64,000 nucleotides of DNA. Origin: Megascapheus bottae. Its lineage: Eukaryota; Chordata; Mammalia; Rodentia; Geomyidae. Under the pieces are notes generated by a model. That model saw nothing but the letters and a program-made list of their open reading frames with translations, was not told the origin of the DNA and ran no database searches. The stretch is taken from positions 6,386,001 to 6,450,000 of the forward strand of contig JANJXV010000013.1 of assembly GCA_024803745.1 (NCBI GenBank), in the 5' to 3' direction. The first letter of the stretch is position 1; each line of letters starts with the position of its first letter. Of this stretch, positions 33,752 through 45,364 are shown in pieces. A program made the translations under genes and the position numbers.

Positions 33752-34040
33752 ATTCTAGGTAACAAAGTCAGATACTGTAACAGTATGAGATTAGCCAAAG
33801 GGCAGCAAAAGAGAAGAGAAATGACATAGTACATTAAGAACAACAATCACACAAGATAAAACTCTTGTTTCCATATCCTGGAGATCTTTACATTTAGCCT
33901 CATCCTATATGACCTTACGTATCTAAATTTTGAGCTATTGTAGTCCTCTTCCAGGAGGTAGTAGCTATGTACTAATTATTACAAATGAGGGAAACCATTG
34001 AGCCTATGTTCCTTTGGGTCTGGCTTACTTCACTTACCTG
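33546..34040 (-). mobile_element. L1 3' end, 5'-truncated
   Basis: Poly(T), variant 3' UTR (ATACAGAGGTTATAGTTATA, CAGATAGTAGGTGCATTAC) and reversed ORF2 end (GGGTCTGGCTTACTTCACTT). A CA array (33,718-33,749) has grown within the 3' UTR at the AATAAACACAC position. Confidence 0.85.
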
Positions 34041-34300
34041 TTAAAAACTCTTGACCACAGTGGTTAGCTTAACCTTTAGCTTGTTCCTGTCCCATAGGCC
34101 ACTGTCTAGGCCACTGGGTGCAGGAAAATACAACTCAAGTGTATTTTATCCTCTTTGGATACTAGAAATTCAGAATTCTAGGGATATTGACAACATACAC
34201 CTTCCTCTTATTGTTTTCTTTTTCCTCTTTTTCTCTTGCACATTCTTTTACTCTTTTTCTGTTGTTCAAATACACTTTCTATTTCTCTCTGTGCTTTTCA

Positions 34301-34348
34301 CAGGCAGACAGAAAGACAGACAGACAGACACACACACACACACACACT
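34301..34348. repeat. (CAGA)n-(CA)n microsatellite
   Basis: CAGA units pass into CA units. Confidence 0.92.
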
Positions 34349-34594
34349 GCCTAGATAGGTGATAGGTAGGTGGTTTGTTGAGATACCAACTTGGGCTTTT
34401 GGATCGCAGGGTCATGTTCTCTATACTAATTTCTCATCATTGACTTTTAGTCTTTTCTTAGATATATTTTATTTCCTACATCTAGCTTCTCTTCCTCTGT
34501 ATCTCTAGATAATTCTCCTAAGATGTTTCCTTATTCGGATAGAACCCAAATATTTTGGCTTAGTTTCCCAGCCTCTCTGCTGAGCTGTTCCACC

Positions 34595-34770
34595 AGACTT
34601 TACTCTTTTAGGAGATCTTTCCTGATCCTGTAAGTTATTGTAACATTACTTCCTTCTGATACTTTGACACCCCTTTGTTTATTTCTTTATTTGCCAGTGA
34701 TTATCACTCGCTACATATTTGCTTATTTTTCTTCTTTTACCTCCTTAATGTCAAGGAGAAAATTGTTAGT
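34595..34770 (+). mobile_element. L2 LINE fragment
   Basis: AGGAGATCTTTCCTGATCCT, TTTGTTTATTTCTTTATTTG and CCTTAATGTCAAGGAG follow L2 3' order. Diverged. Confidence 0.5.
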
Positions 34771-36536
34771 TTACAGTGCAGTCTTTCAGGTTCTAGAGAA
34801 TACACTGGGTGAAGTACTGTAATCTGTATAAGAGAATCATAGTTCCTGGAATATGCTTACAGCTTGGAGGTGAGATGGAGAATTACAAATGAGTACTCAG
34901 GTACCATTCTGGTTCTGCCCAGAGGAAGGAGCTGCCCCTGACAGGAGGCAACTTCTGAATAAAAGTCACCAAAATGTGGAAATATGAAGGAGTAACTCAG
35001 TATTTCTTGTTTAGCATGTCAGAATTGTAATAGTTTTAAGAGACTTACATGTTTGGAATGAAGCAGCTCATCCAGCAAACATAAATGTAGTCCACATTGC
35101 AAAGGACAATGCAGGTCAAATGGGCCAGGTAGGACTTTCTTCTGTGAGAAGCCCTAACTTGCTTTGAACTGCTCTGTGTCTGATGATGGCAATGGAGAAA
35201 GCACTGGTAGATGATCAGAAATAGTGAAGATCAGCCATCACAGAGGAACTTCAGAATTAATTCAGAGAATAATCTATGGCCTCCCACCGAGGCCATCTAT
35301 CCTTTATGACCTTCCTTCTTCCTCTCCAGATGATATGGCTTAAAGTCCAATTTCTTGTAAAAACTGCTTTACAATTCCTAAAAATTATAGTCAGCAACCC
35401 TGTGGCCAAGAATCTGATCAATCACTTGACACATTTCCTATCCATCTCGTGAATTGTCATTGGGATAGATATAGCTTTGACTTACTTCAGGGAAATTTTC
35501 TTAGACTTTGTACCAGAAAGTTATATTTCACAGTCAATGTCATTTAGGGATTCCTCTCAGACATCTATCAAGTGTTTATCAATTAATTTTGTTGAGGCTA
35601 AAAGTCACTTACAATTACAGTGCTGTTATCTGAATATGTCTTCTTTATCTTTTACTACTCCATGTTTCAGTCTTGACTATTGTGGGTAACACTATTTTAT
35701 TGGTAAGCTTTGATCCCATAAATCCTAGCTAAAATTGATTAATTACTTTTCTTTTCCAATAGATAGAGGACATGACTAGCTTTTAGATTTCTCAGATAGA
35801 GCTTCTAGCCTGACATTTATTCCCCTCATCACGTGAAGAGCTCCTTCTGTGGAGTTTGGAATGCTCAGATTTTAGTCTCATGAAGTCTAATAAATACTAG
35901 TTCATATGCCTAGCTAATCAACAGATCTAGGCAAACTCAGAGAATTAAAAATGGTTTTTGTCAGTTACAAAGGTATTTTCAAGTCAGAGAAATAATGAGG
36001 AGAAATATAGAGCTATTCGATTTCCATAATTTATTTGCTTATTAATGGTCATAGGTTTGAAATTTAGCTACGTCAGCAATGATGGATTATTTAACAATAA
36101 TAATGCAATATATATTTCATGAGAATTTGTGAAGCCACACATGTACTTAGGTTATCTTCTGACCTCAAATATGTGATCATTCATTTCAACCCACATATAA
36201 GGTAAGCTTTTATGTTTTTGCTTATGCTAATTATGATGATACAATAATATGTAATATAGAGATTCCCATTTAAAGCAGGTCATAGCTTAATGGAGAAGAC
36301 AAACATAAACAATTCCTGTGAAACATATAGGAATAGACCTGAAACATCACATTCAGGAGAGACCTGGGCCTTAACTGGAATGTAGGAAATGATCAGAAGG
36401 CCTGGGGGTGGGGCTGCATGGCTGAGAGGATAGAGGACATAAGGACATGAGGACAGATATTTTAGACTGAGGTAATGGCATTGTGACATGCACTCCTCTT
36501 TCTCCTTGCATTTATTTTTTTACTTTATAGTAACTC
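34771..36536. other. unique non-coding sequence
   Basis: About 1.8 kb with no gene or confident repeat. 36,300-36,480 may be an old unnamed repeat. Confidence 0.4.
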
Positions 36537-36963
36537 TTTTTTTCATATATTTTTATTGTAATTAATAGAAGGGTTACATTATATTCGCCAGGTAGAAGGT
36601 GCATTAATTCACATACATTGATACCCTTTCTCATGTCTTGGTCCCCGTTTCCCTCCCCCCCCTCATCTTGTTTTCCCCCTTCCCTATCCAATTTCAAATA
36701 ACCAATATATCCAGTATATCAGATAATAAAGTGAGATACTGTAACAATATAAGATAACCAAGAGACAACAAAAGAGATGAGAGATAACATAGTACAGTAA
36801 GGACAACAATCACTCATTATATGGCTTTTTTTTCTATATCCTAGAGGTCCTTTCATCTAGCATCATACTGTATGGCCTTATGTATCTAGGTTTTGCTCTA
36901 TTGCAAATCTCTGCTATGACAGCCCAAGGTTTCTACTGATTATGACAAATGAGGGAAACCATT
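36537..36963 (-). mobile_element. L1 3' UTR, 5'-truncated
   Basis: Poly(T) and a near-consensus family 3' UTR, ending at GACAAATGAGGGAAACCATT just short of the ORF2 stop region. Confidence 0.88.
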
Positions 36964-36978
36964 TAATTAATTATTTAA

Positions 36979-37210
36979 TTTTTTGTGCCTGTCCTGGAAC
37001 TTGAACTCAGAGCCTATGTATTGTCACTGATATTTTTTGCTTAAGGCTTGTGCTCTAAAACTTGTGACACAGCTCCACAGTTCCACATCTGGCTTTTTAA
37101 TTTTTTTAGTAGTTAATTGAACATAAGAGTCTTATGGACTTTCCTGCAGTTCTCTGATCTTAGCTCCCTGAGTAGCTAGGATTACAGGTGTGAGCCACCA
37201 CTGCTTGGCT
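36979..37210 (-). mobile_element. composite SINE, minus strand
   Basis: Reversed tail (CCTGTCCTGGAACTTGAACT), middle (GTAGTTAATTGAACATAAGA) and head (GAGTAGCTAGGATTACAGGT, GTGAGCCACCACTGCTTGGC). Confidence 0.88.
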
Positions 37211-37299
37211 TAGTAATTCTTATATTAAAACCTTCATATTGCTTATGCCACTTTTCCCATGGTTGAGACACAGAGCAAATTTGAAGATTAAAAATTGTG

Positions 37300-37510
37300 T
37301 GATCATTGCTGCTCAGGAAGCTGAGATCTGGGGATCTGTCAGCCCAGGCAAGAAAATCTGTAAGATTCATCTCCAGTTAAACACCAGAAAACCAGAAATG
37401 GCTCTGGGGCTCAAAGTAATGAAGCTAGTGCTTTATCAAACCTTGTGCAAAAAGAGCTCAGGGGCGGAGCTCAGGGCCAGAGTTTAAGACCCACATTGGC
37501 TTAAAAAGAT
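37300..37510 (+). mobile_element. composite SINE, head truncated
   Basis: Begins inside the head (TGCTCAGGAAGCTGAGATCT), then CAGCCCAGGCAAGAAAATCT and the ID-like tail (AAGAGCTCAGGGGCGGAGCT). Confidence 0.85.
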
Positions 37511-37604
37511 CCAACAACAACAACAAAAAGATCATTGTTAACCAAGACAGAAAGTGGAGACTGTACCCTCTTCCGATTAAGTCAAAGCATTAGTCATAGT
37601 TGCT

Positions 37605-37900
37605 GACATAGTGTTAAGGAGCATTCAAAGTATTCTTTCACCTATATTTCTTATTTTAATTGTCATCAAATTCTTTTGTTTTTACTGCTGGGGTAATGTG
37701 CAAAGGATTAGGGTTAAATTCATCAGGTAATGGGTACATTACTTCTTGTATCATCAAATTCTTTTGGTAGAGATATGTCATTGCATTCTGCTAAAATTGA
37801 GAAAATGAAGTTATGTAAACTGTCCAAAAGGCTAACGTAAGATGGGACTTTACAAGTTATTTGTCTGATTCCAGCTCTTAGTCCTCTACCACTAACTCTT
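37605..37900 (-). mobile_element. MIR, reversed, split by a short L1 insertion
   Basis: Left part 37,605-37,678 and right part 37,767-37,900 together follow reversed MIR (TTTTAATTGTCATCAAATTC ... GAGAAAATGAAGTTATGTAA, TTGTCTGATTCCAGCTC). The MIR match is moderate; the interruption is clear. Confidence 0.6.
37663..37766 (-). mobile_element. 72-bp L1 insertion with 16-bp target-site duplication
   Basis: TCATCAAATTCTTTTG occurs at 37,663-37,678 and 37,751-37,766. Between lies 72 bp matching the reversed tail of L1 (compare 51,745-51,817: GGTAATGTGC-like, TCATCAGGTAATGGGTACAT). Confidence 0.85.
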
Positions 37901-40414
37901 TATGTGTAAATGAAGTATGTAAAAGCTAGCCTGCATATGGCAAACTATTGTAGGAAATTCAGAACAAACTAAGATATCTGAACTATTCCTGACAAAATGT
38001 TCTTTCAGTTTCTGGAAGATCAATTAAGGAAAAGTCTGTTTAGATTAAAATTAGAAAAATTAGCTTAGTATCAAGACATAGGAATAATATAAATAGGGTT
38101 ATCACATAAAATCCATCACCTAAAGGAAAGCCTTTGTGGATGGGCCTGGAAAAGATTATGTAAAGTGGAATAAGTTTGGCTTAGAGAGACAAAGGTAATT
38201 TTAAAAAACGTCGTCTTCTAGATTGCTTCATCCTCCTAAATCCAGCTCTATAAGGAAAGGTTGAATATCTTCAAGCAGAGTATCTGAGATCAGCTCTGAC
38301 TGGTGCTGTTTGGGCTCAAGTCCAGTCCCTATTCCTGAGGATCTGAGAATCATTTGTGTAGGATCTGGAGCTGCAGGTTTCATAGCCAAACAATAGAGGA
38401 TGCAATAACTAAACACACATAGAGTGAATGGATTCTGTGTGCTTCACTAAGAAAAGGCTTTGAAAGCAATGGACAGTGATGACTTCAAACCTTTTCAATC
38501 TAAAGATAGATGAGAAAACATCAAATGTTATTTCTTGCCATAAGAATACAACCCAAGGAAGGAGAGGACAAATGCCAAGTTGTTTTAACACGTGTTTCTC
38601 CTCCCCCTCCCCTATACTTCCTTAAGACAGTCATTTTAAAAACATCTTTTATGTCTTGAAGACAACTTTCCATTCATTGCAAGATTTATCTTTTCAATTT
38701 CCAGTACTGGTGAGGGTATATCAAACTTTAAAATAGAACTGAAGCTACTCATTTCTTTTCTATGGATAATTAATCCACTCTTACAAAATAGAGCTCATGC
38801 AAAGTAAGAAATCTAATTCTGAGTGTGGAATCATTTTCTTCAATGGACCAAGATAAAATTTGTTCTCTTTCAACTTGTGATTTTTGAAAATAGTCCAATA
38901 AGGAATTAAACTCTTGGGTTTGAAGGCAAAGAGGGACTAGAGAATTTAGTGACATACAAGTTTCCATGACACATGTTCTCTTTCTGAGGATGTTTCATTG
39001 GGAGATTACCCATTGTATCATTAATGGCCTTAGAAAATGAGTGGGCCAAGATTCTTCCAGGACCATGGAGAATGGTCAGGCTTATTAAACTTATTCATCA
39101 TAAAAGACATGGTAAAGCATTCAAATAATGGAACATTAAATTTAGAAGAGACTTCATATTCCTCCTTTCTAAGTGTCACTCATGATTAGGGTCATATTCA
39201 TCGTTGTTCAGGAGGACAGTGATATAGAGTATGAACCAAATGAGCTAGACATTCTCCATTCAGTTCCTGGAGGCATTCTTTTATTAGATTGGGGTTGGGT
39301 TTGCAGGATCTAAGTAGACTCCAGACGTTTCTGTTTGGTGATTCATCAACACAGCTTCTTAGAATAATTCATAGGTTGGGCAAGTTACTCATCATAATTT
39401 AATTTTCAAAACAGATTAATAAGGATGACAATCACGTCACTGTCACAAAATGCATGTACACAGATTGCTAGACATTTAAAAAATAATCTTTTCACAATTA
39501 CCAATGTTTATCTTAGAAATCCAGCCTCTTGATGCTTTGGTGTCTGTGCTGTGGCCTGCCGTCATCTTGCCAACTTCAGCCCTAAATCCTATGGTAATAA
39601 GATCATAATCAGGGTCTTTCTCTCAAGGCAATTGCTTGTTTAAACAATTATTCATGTATATTTGCCATTTCTTACTACAAAGTTACCTTCTTCTACTTTC
39701 AACTTCCCCTTTGTGGCCGTATTTCAGCTTAAAAGATCACTTCATTCCATTGACCCTACATCAAACCATAAAATCTTCCTTCCTTTGTTCACATTTCTTA
39801 TTAACTCCTGATTTCATGATGTAATTGCTTCTCTAACACTTTTGAGAATGACCTAAATTTTCTTACTCTGCTGTATTTTATCACAGCTCTGTAGCAGAAC
39901 ACCAACCCTGGGTGAAACGGATAAACCCATTCATTTTGTCCATGCTGACATATGAGCAGCTAATGCTTCTGTGAAAACTCCCACTACAGGTAGATTTACA
40001 TCACTGTGAAAGAGGTTCAGCAGTCTTACAAAAGAAGCTCTGGATATTGTGGCCTAATCATATTGTTTTTGGCCAATCCACTTGTCTGTTGTCTATTATA
40101 ACTGTTAAATTCTTCTGTCTAGCCTCAGCTTTCTGAACATGTGCCTCTTTCCCTCCCTCCATATTTAGCTGCTATCAATTAGGAAAAATTCAAACTGTCA
40201 GAAAGAAGCTGTCTTGTTAATTCTAGATACAGGCCTTCAGACACTTTTAGAACTCACAAAACTAGGTTAAGTGAGTCATTCCAGTTTTGCTTTGTGATCT
40301 GCTTCTTTCCTTTACAAGCCTTATTATTATTTCTTTCTTTTTTTTTGCATTCCACTTTACCCCTGAAACTTTTCCTTCTTATAACATCATACCAATAATG
40401 GACAAACACATCTT
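37901..40414. other. repeat-poor unique sequence
   Basis: About 2.5 kb in which I detect no SINE, young L1 or microsatellite. Open frames are short. The stretch 39,500-40,260 may include an old repeat I cannot name. Confidence 0.4.
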
Positions 40415-40600
40415 TTACTTTGCACCAGGCATCGCCATAGGTAATTTTAATTCATTTACTCTCTCATGTACATGCATTGTAATCCCCATTTTATAGCTAC
40501 AGATTAAAATACAGAGAAGTTAATTTACTGTGTGAGGCTCAGGATCACAGGGCAGCTACACTGTAAATCAGGGATTTTTGTGTTTGGCAATTTGAGTCCA
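40415..40600 (-). mobile_element. MIR SINE, reversed
   Basis: GCACCAGGCATCGCCATAGG, CCCCATTTTATAGCTACAGA, AAAATACAGAGAAGTTAATT and CACAGGGCAGCTACACTGTA are clear reversed MIR blocks. Confidence 0.82.
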
Positions 40601-41096
40601 GTTACCATAATATACTTGTTTTGAAATATTTATAAGTATCTCCTTATCATTGATCTAGAGTACTTCAATTTTGTCTTATCTTTTCTGTCCTTTTTCTAGG
40701 AAATTATTCTTTTTCTTGCTTCTCTTTCTTTCCCCTCACTTATTTCTCTTGTCTTTCCCCCCAATCTTTTCTTTTCCTTCTACTTTGAATTGGTGATCTC
40801 TACCCTTATGCTGTCTCCTTAGCCTAATCCAATATGGTTCTGATTTCATGTATTCACATTATCATTAGTTGTTCTATTCCAATGGATATTTCCCAATATT
40901 TGTCTCAAATGTCTCAAAAGTGTTGTACAGCTATTTGAGCTATCGAATTAAAACTCAAGGTTCAGTTACTTTACCAGTGTATTAGTTACTTGGTGTGTGT
41001 TTGATAAATGAGCACTACTTCTTTTTCACCATCTTAACTTTGTCTTATAGCACCTTATCCACCGCTTCTTTCTCTTTATGATATGAGCTATTACTA
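40601..41096. other. unique non-coding, pyrimidine-leaning
   Basis: No gene or repeat recognised. Confidence 0.35.
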
Positions 41097-41298
41097 AAAA
41101 TACGAAGTGTGTGGGGGTATTGCTCCTTACATCTGTAATCCTAGCTACTTAGAAGGCTGAGATATGAGGATTGTGGTTTGAAGCCAGCCTGGGCAGAAAA
41201 AAAATCTGTGAGACTACAGCCAACAAAAAGCCAAAAACAAAACTGGAAGCAAAGGTATGGTAAAAGTGATAGGAGGACCAGGCCCTGAGTTCAAGCCC

Positions 41299-41335
<37 letters not shown>

Positions 41336-41355
41336 ACACACAAAATACAAAGTGT
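41097..41355 (+). mobile_element. composite SINE with (CA)n tail inside its target-site duplication
   Basis: SINE body 41,111-41,301 and CA array 41,302-41,341. AAAATACGAAGTGT (41,097-41,110) and AAAATACAAAGTGT (41,342-41,355) flank both together with one mismatch. Confidence 0.9.
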
Positions 41356-41486
41356 TTCCAAGCACAATGACTCATGCTTGTAATCCTAATTCCTTAGCTA
41401 CTAGGCCTACTACAGGTGAACATCAGTAGTTCAGACTAGCCTCGGCAGAAAGTTCATGAGACCTGCCGGCTTAATCAATCAAAAGC
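41356..41486 (+). mobile_element. composite SINE, head half
   Basis: AAGCACAATGACTCATGCTT, TAATCCTAATTCCTTAGCTA, CTAGCCTCGGCAGAAAGTTC: a diverged head with no tail, abutting reversed SINE sequence. Confidence 0.7.
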
Positions 41487-42542
41487 TGGGCACTGTCCCT
41501 GAGCTCTTCAGCTCAAGGCTACATACAGCCCTAATCCTGGGCCTGGGCATTGTCCCTGAGCTCTTCAGTTCTAGGCTAATGTCATACACTTGAGCCAAGC
41601 CCCACTTCCCATTTTTTAGGGGTTAAGTGGAGATACGAGTCTCAGGTCCAGAAACAAAGACATACTAAATCCACCAGCACAACAATGTTCATTGCAGCAC
41701 TATTTACCATAGCAAAGATATGGAACCAACCTAGATGTCCCTCAGTTGATGAGTGGATCAACAAGATGTGGTATTTGTACACAATGGAATTCTATGCTGC
41801 TGTTAGAAAGAATGACATTGCCCCATTTGTTAGGAAATGGAAAGACTTAGAAAACATCATATTAAGTGAAGTAAGCCAGACTCAAAGGAACTTAGGCTCA
41901 GTAGTTTCCCTCATTTGTCATAATCAGTAGAAACCTTGAGCTCTCCTAGCAGAGATTTGCAATAGAGCAAAACCTTGATACAAAAGGCCATATAGTAAGA
42001 TGCTAAATGAAAGGATCTCTAGGATATAGAAACATAAGCCATATAATGAATGATTGTTGTTCTTAAGGTACTATGTTATCTCTCATCTCTTTTGCTGTCC
42101 CTTGGTTATCTCATATTGTTACAGTATCTCACCTGATATATCGGATATATTTGTATTTGTTTATTTGAAATTGGATAGGGAACGGGGGAAAACAAGATGA
42201 GGGGTGGGGGTGGGGGGAGGGAAATGGGGACCAAGATATGTGAAAGGGTATCAATGTATGTGAATTAATGCACCATCTATCTGGCAAATATCATGTAACC
42301 TTTCTATTAATTACAATAAAAAATATATGAAAAAAGCAAAAACAAGTAACTACTAGTGTTGAACAACACTTTGTGTACTTTTTCTGTTTCATGGAATAAA
42401 CTTTCTGTGATAAGTGGAACATGACTGAAAAAAAAAGAAGAGTCTCAGGTCCTTTTGTACCCAGGCTGGCTTTGAATCTTGATCCTCAGATCTCAGCTTC
42501 CTGAGTAGCTAGGATTACAGGCATGAGCCACCATGCCCAGCT
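41487..42542 (-). mobile_element. composite SINE (host), interrupted by an L1
   Basis: Reversed tail appears twice (41,487-41,520 and about 41,531-41,580, both with TGTCCCTGAGCTCTTCAG), then the middle (GGGGTTAAGTGGAGATACGA) up to 41,649. After the L1 the head resumes at 42,453 (CCCAGGCTGGCTTTGAATCT, GTAGCTAGGATTACAGGCAT). Confidence 0.85.
41637..42452 (+). mobile_element. L1 insertion with 3' transduction
   Basis: Element 41,650-42,439. It opens in C-terminal ORF2; the frame 41,685-41,930 is open to the family stop (ends LICHNQ) and includes DEWINKMWYLYTMEFYAA. The 3' UTR follows with its G-rich tract (42,190-42,230) and the family end at about 42,335. Beyond lie 92 bp of non-L1 sequence, AATAAA at 42,395-42,400 and poly(A) at 42,428-42,436. 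GAGTCTCAGGTCC flanks the whole at 41,637-41,649 and 42,440-42,452. Confidence 0.93.
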
Positions 42543-42584
42543 AAAGCCCAAGTATAAATACAAAAACCTTATCAAAAATTAATA

Positions 42585-42665
42585 AGATCAAAGAGCTGAA
42601 TGCATGGCTTAAATGGTAGACATCTGGTCATGAATTCAAATCCCTGTACTATCAAAACCACAAAG
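42585..42665 (+). mobile_element. old ID-like SINE fragment
   Basis: GAGCTGAATGCATGGCTTAA, ATGGTAGACATCTGGTCATG and AATTCAAATCCCTGTACTAT resemble a decayed tRNA-derived SINE. Weak. Confidence 0.45.
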
Positions 42666-43094
42666 TATTGTACAATATTTTGTAACAAATGTACTTCCTC
42701 CAGTTTCTCCACAGGTTATAAACTTACTTCATTCTCCATCATCAATTTATTTTAAAAAATCCCTACAAATAACACACACAATGCTGGGTGTGAGTATACA
42801 GACAAGGTTCATTGAGCTCTCCAGATGGACAAAGACTTTTGCAAGAAGAATTAGTGAGGAAATGTATAACTTCTGTTAACATTCTTCAAAAGGTTTCCTC
42901 TGCTTATATTGGAGGAGATTTGAAGTATTGCTCATTACTTTTCTAGCTATGTGCCTTTAGGGGCCTACATATTGTTGCAAATATTATTTTTCTTCAATTC
43001 TAAAGGGCAAATGACTTTTATTTTCATAAATAACTAAAGGTATAAAATATTGGTATTTCTTGACTATGCAGAAAATCTTAAGCAGTTAATTGTT
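42666..43094. other. unique non-coding sequence
   Basis: No gene or repeat recognised. Confidence 0.4.
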
Positions 43095-43323
43095 AAGAAT
43101 TTTGATTATCGGGGCTGGGAGTTTGACCTAGTGGTAGAGTGCTTACCTAGCATGCACGAAGACCTGGGTTCGATTCCTTGGTACCATATACTTAGAAAAA
43201 GCTGGAAATGGTGCTGAGGCTCAAATGGTAGAGCTCTTCTAGCCTTGAGAAAAATCCAAGGACAGTGCTTAGGCCCTGAGCTCAAGCCCAGGACTGGCAA
43301 AAAAAAAAAGAATTTTGATTATC
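43095..43323 (+). mobile_element. IDL-Geo SINE with 16-bp target-site duplication
   Basis: Element 43,111-43,307, near consensus in both monomers. AAGAATTTTGATTATC occurs exactly at 43,095-43,110 and 43,308-43,323: the longest perfect SINE duplication here, indicating a recent insertion. Confidence 0.95.
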
Positions 43324-43837
43324 ATATTGGATTAGATGCATTCTCTGATTTGCCTAGAAATGCACATTCAAAGACGTAGTTGGATTTCCCCAACTTTCCT
43401 GACACAGCTTGAGCAGTTGATGACTTTTTTATGCTATTTTTGTTTTTACTTGGTTTTCCTTAGATTTTTTTTTAGTGCTCAATTCTTTTCCAATTGCAAA
43501 ATGAATACAAATAGGCAATGACATAGGCTTTCAGTTAAATGTTTTGAGAATGGTTTATTTAAGCTTGTATGTTCAAATCATGCATATTTTACCCTTTGTC
43601 CACAAGGCAAAACACAATGAGATTGTTTTTCTTGCTTTTCACACTTTCTTGCATGTATTTCTTGGGGATATGTTTCACCCAAAAATGTATTTTTGGTAAG
43701 TAGGATAAAATAGCAAAAAAATACTCCTATTTGAACAAAACTTGCTGAAGAGTTTCTCAGAGTACATTGGGCATTTATTTTTCATGCCAGAGGCAGCTTG
43801 TATTTAGTTCATTATTATACTTTTATTTAGATGTATT
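43324..43837. other. unique non-coding, AT-rich
   Basis: No gene or repeat recognised. Confidence 0.4.
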
Positions 43838-43928
43838 ATTCCATCTCTAGCCCTAGAACTCACACACTGTGAGGCATAATGCCTGACACATAGCAGAAAT
43901 ACAATGTGATTTGTTGGATGTGTTTCAA
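43838..43928 (+). mobile_element. L2/MIR-type 3' tail fragment
   Basis: CTAGAACTCACACACTGTGA, GCCTGACACATAGCAGAAAT and GATTTGTTGGATG match the shared L2/MIR tail. Confidence 0.55.
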
Positions 43929-43934
43929 AGATAT

Positions 43935-44040
43935 TTTTATTTCACTATTTTTTAAAATTCTCTTTAATTGTACAATAGGATTTTAATTCAGCATGTCAGT
44001 TGACACTTACAATGCATCTTGATCAATGTCACCCCTCTGG
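43935..44040 (-). mobile_element. older L1 3' UTR fragment
   Basis: TCTTTAATTGTACAATAGGA, TTAATTCAGCATGTCAGTTG and AATGCATCTTGATCAATGTC match the older L1 ends. Confidence 0.65.
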
Positions 44041-45039
44041 AATTACTAAGTAATAACTACAGTTGCTCCATTTTATTAACAGTCTGTATATTAAGGCAGA
44101 CATCAAATTATTTAATCACTTCTTGACCATATAAAACTTTGAATCAGTATAATTGAACCAATATCACCAAGAGGAATTGCTATACTTGGATGAAGGCTTC
44201 CCAATGCTTCATTTCTCAGAGGACAATGCTGTCTCCTAAGTGATCCATGAGGCCACAGCGTGACTGATGCTGCCCCACCGGTGAAACAGGAAGACCAGAG
44301 GGGGGTTCATCACAACACCCCCAGGAGTTCATCAGTTAGAGGAAAGCCACAGAAGTCAAGGATGGCTTGACACGCAGAAGTCTTACAGTGAATAAAATCA
44401 TTTCTTGAGAGTTTGCCCTTTGAAAAGAATTAATACCTATATCACACCTCTAACAGCTTAGAGGGCATTACAGAAAAAATGTCAGGCCATAACTCTTGAA
44501 TTTTTGTAGAAATGTAGGAGTAGTAAAAAAAGGGGGGGGGAAATAAGAGAGAATAGCTAGAGTCATTGCAGTGAATTCACACTACCAAGGTGGAAGCCCA
44601 AGAAAGAAGGGGCTTAGATTTGTATGAGGTAGTCTCATTCATCAAGGAGTGTTTACTAGAATTTGTGATATTTATTCTGGACAGATTTCCAGAAGTGACT
44701 CTATTAACTGTCCCTTAAAATCAAACATTATACTTTCACCTTTTTAATGAACAGACTGTCTTCTGTGAACTAAACAGCGTTAGCTTCACAAGATGTGTAT
44801 CTTTTACCACAAATAATACAGTTCATGTTTCTGTGTTCATATTGTATCCCTTTCTCATCATAAAAATAAAACATGATTTGGACACAATACAGAAAAAAAC
44901 AATAAAATGAACTGTCTTCAATTTCATGAACTAGAAATAATGACTCAATCAGATTTTCTTCATGATATGATGCACATTTGTTGCAAAACTGTTCCTTACA
45001 AACTCACTGGATTAACCAACTTGTTGGATGCACTCAAGT
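44041..45039. other. unique non-coding sequence
   Basis: No gene. An A-run plus 9-base G-run occurs at about 44,526-44,541. Confidence 0.35.
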
Positions 45040-45230
45040 CAACCTAAGGAAGAAAGGATTTATTTAGCTCATGGTTTCAGAAGTTTCAGTCCCTTGTGGT
45101 AGAAGGATGTGGTGGAGTGCTGTTACCAGGACAATGACCAGAAATCAGAGCAATCAATGTCCCTGGGACAAGATGTATTTCCTCAAGAACACATTTCCAG
45201 TGACTTTCTTCCTCCAAGCTGGCATCACGT
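45040..45230 (-). mobile_element. possible MaLR (ERVL-type) LTR remnant
   Basis: AAGGATTTATTTAGCTCATG and GTTTCAGAAGTTTCAGTCC resemble the reversed end of MaLR LTRs. Very diverged, with no internal retroviral genes. Family uncertain. Confidence 0.3.
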
Positions 45231-45364
45231 AGTGATAGGAAATACTTTCTATGTTGCTCCACCCTACCTGGCAGGTGGTAGAGACAGGTGCTTCTAATGG
45301 CCTGGTTCCTTGTGATGGATGGAGAGAGCTTCCCTACCTGAGGCACTTCCACCTTCTCCACTTC

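Noticed and set aside
37705..37720. interstitial telomeric repeat
   Set aside because: Only one TTAGGG-like unit, inside a short L1 insertion.
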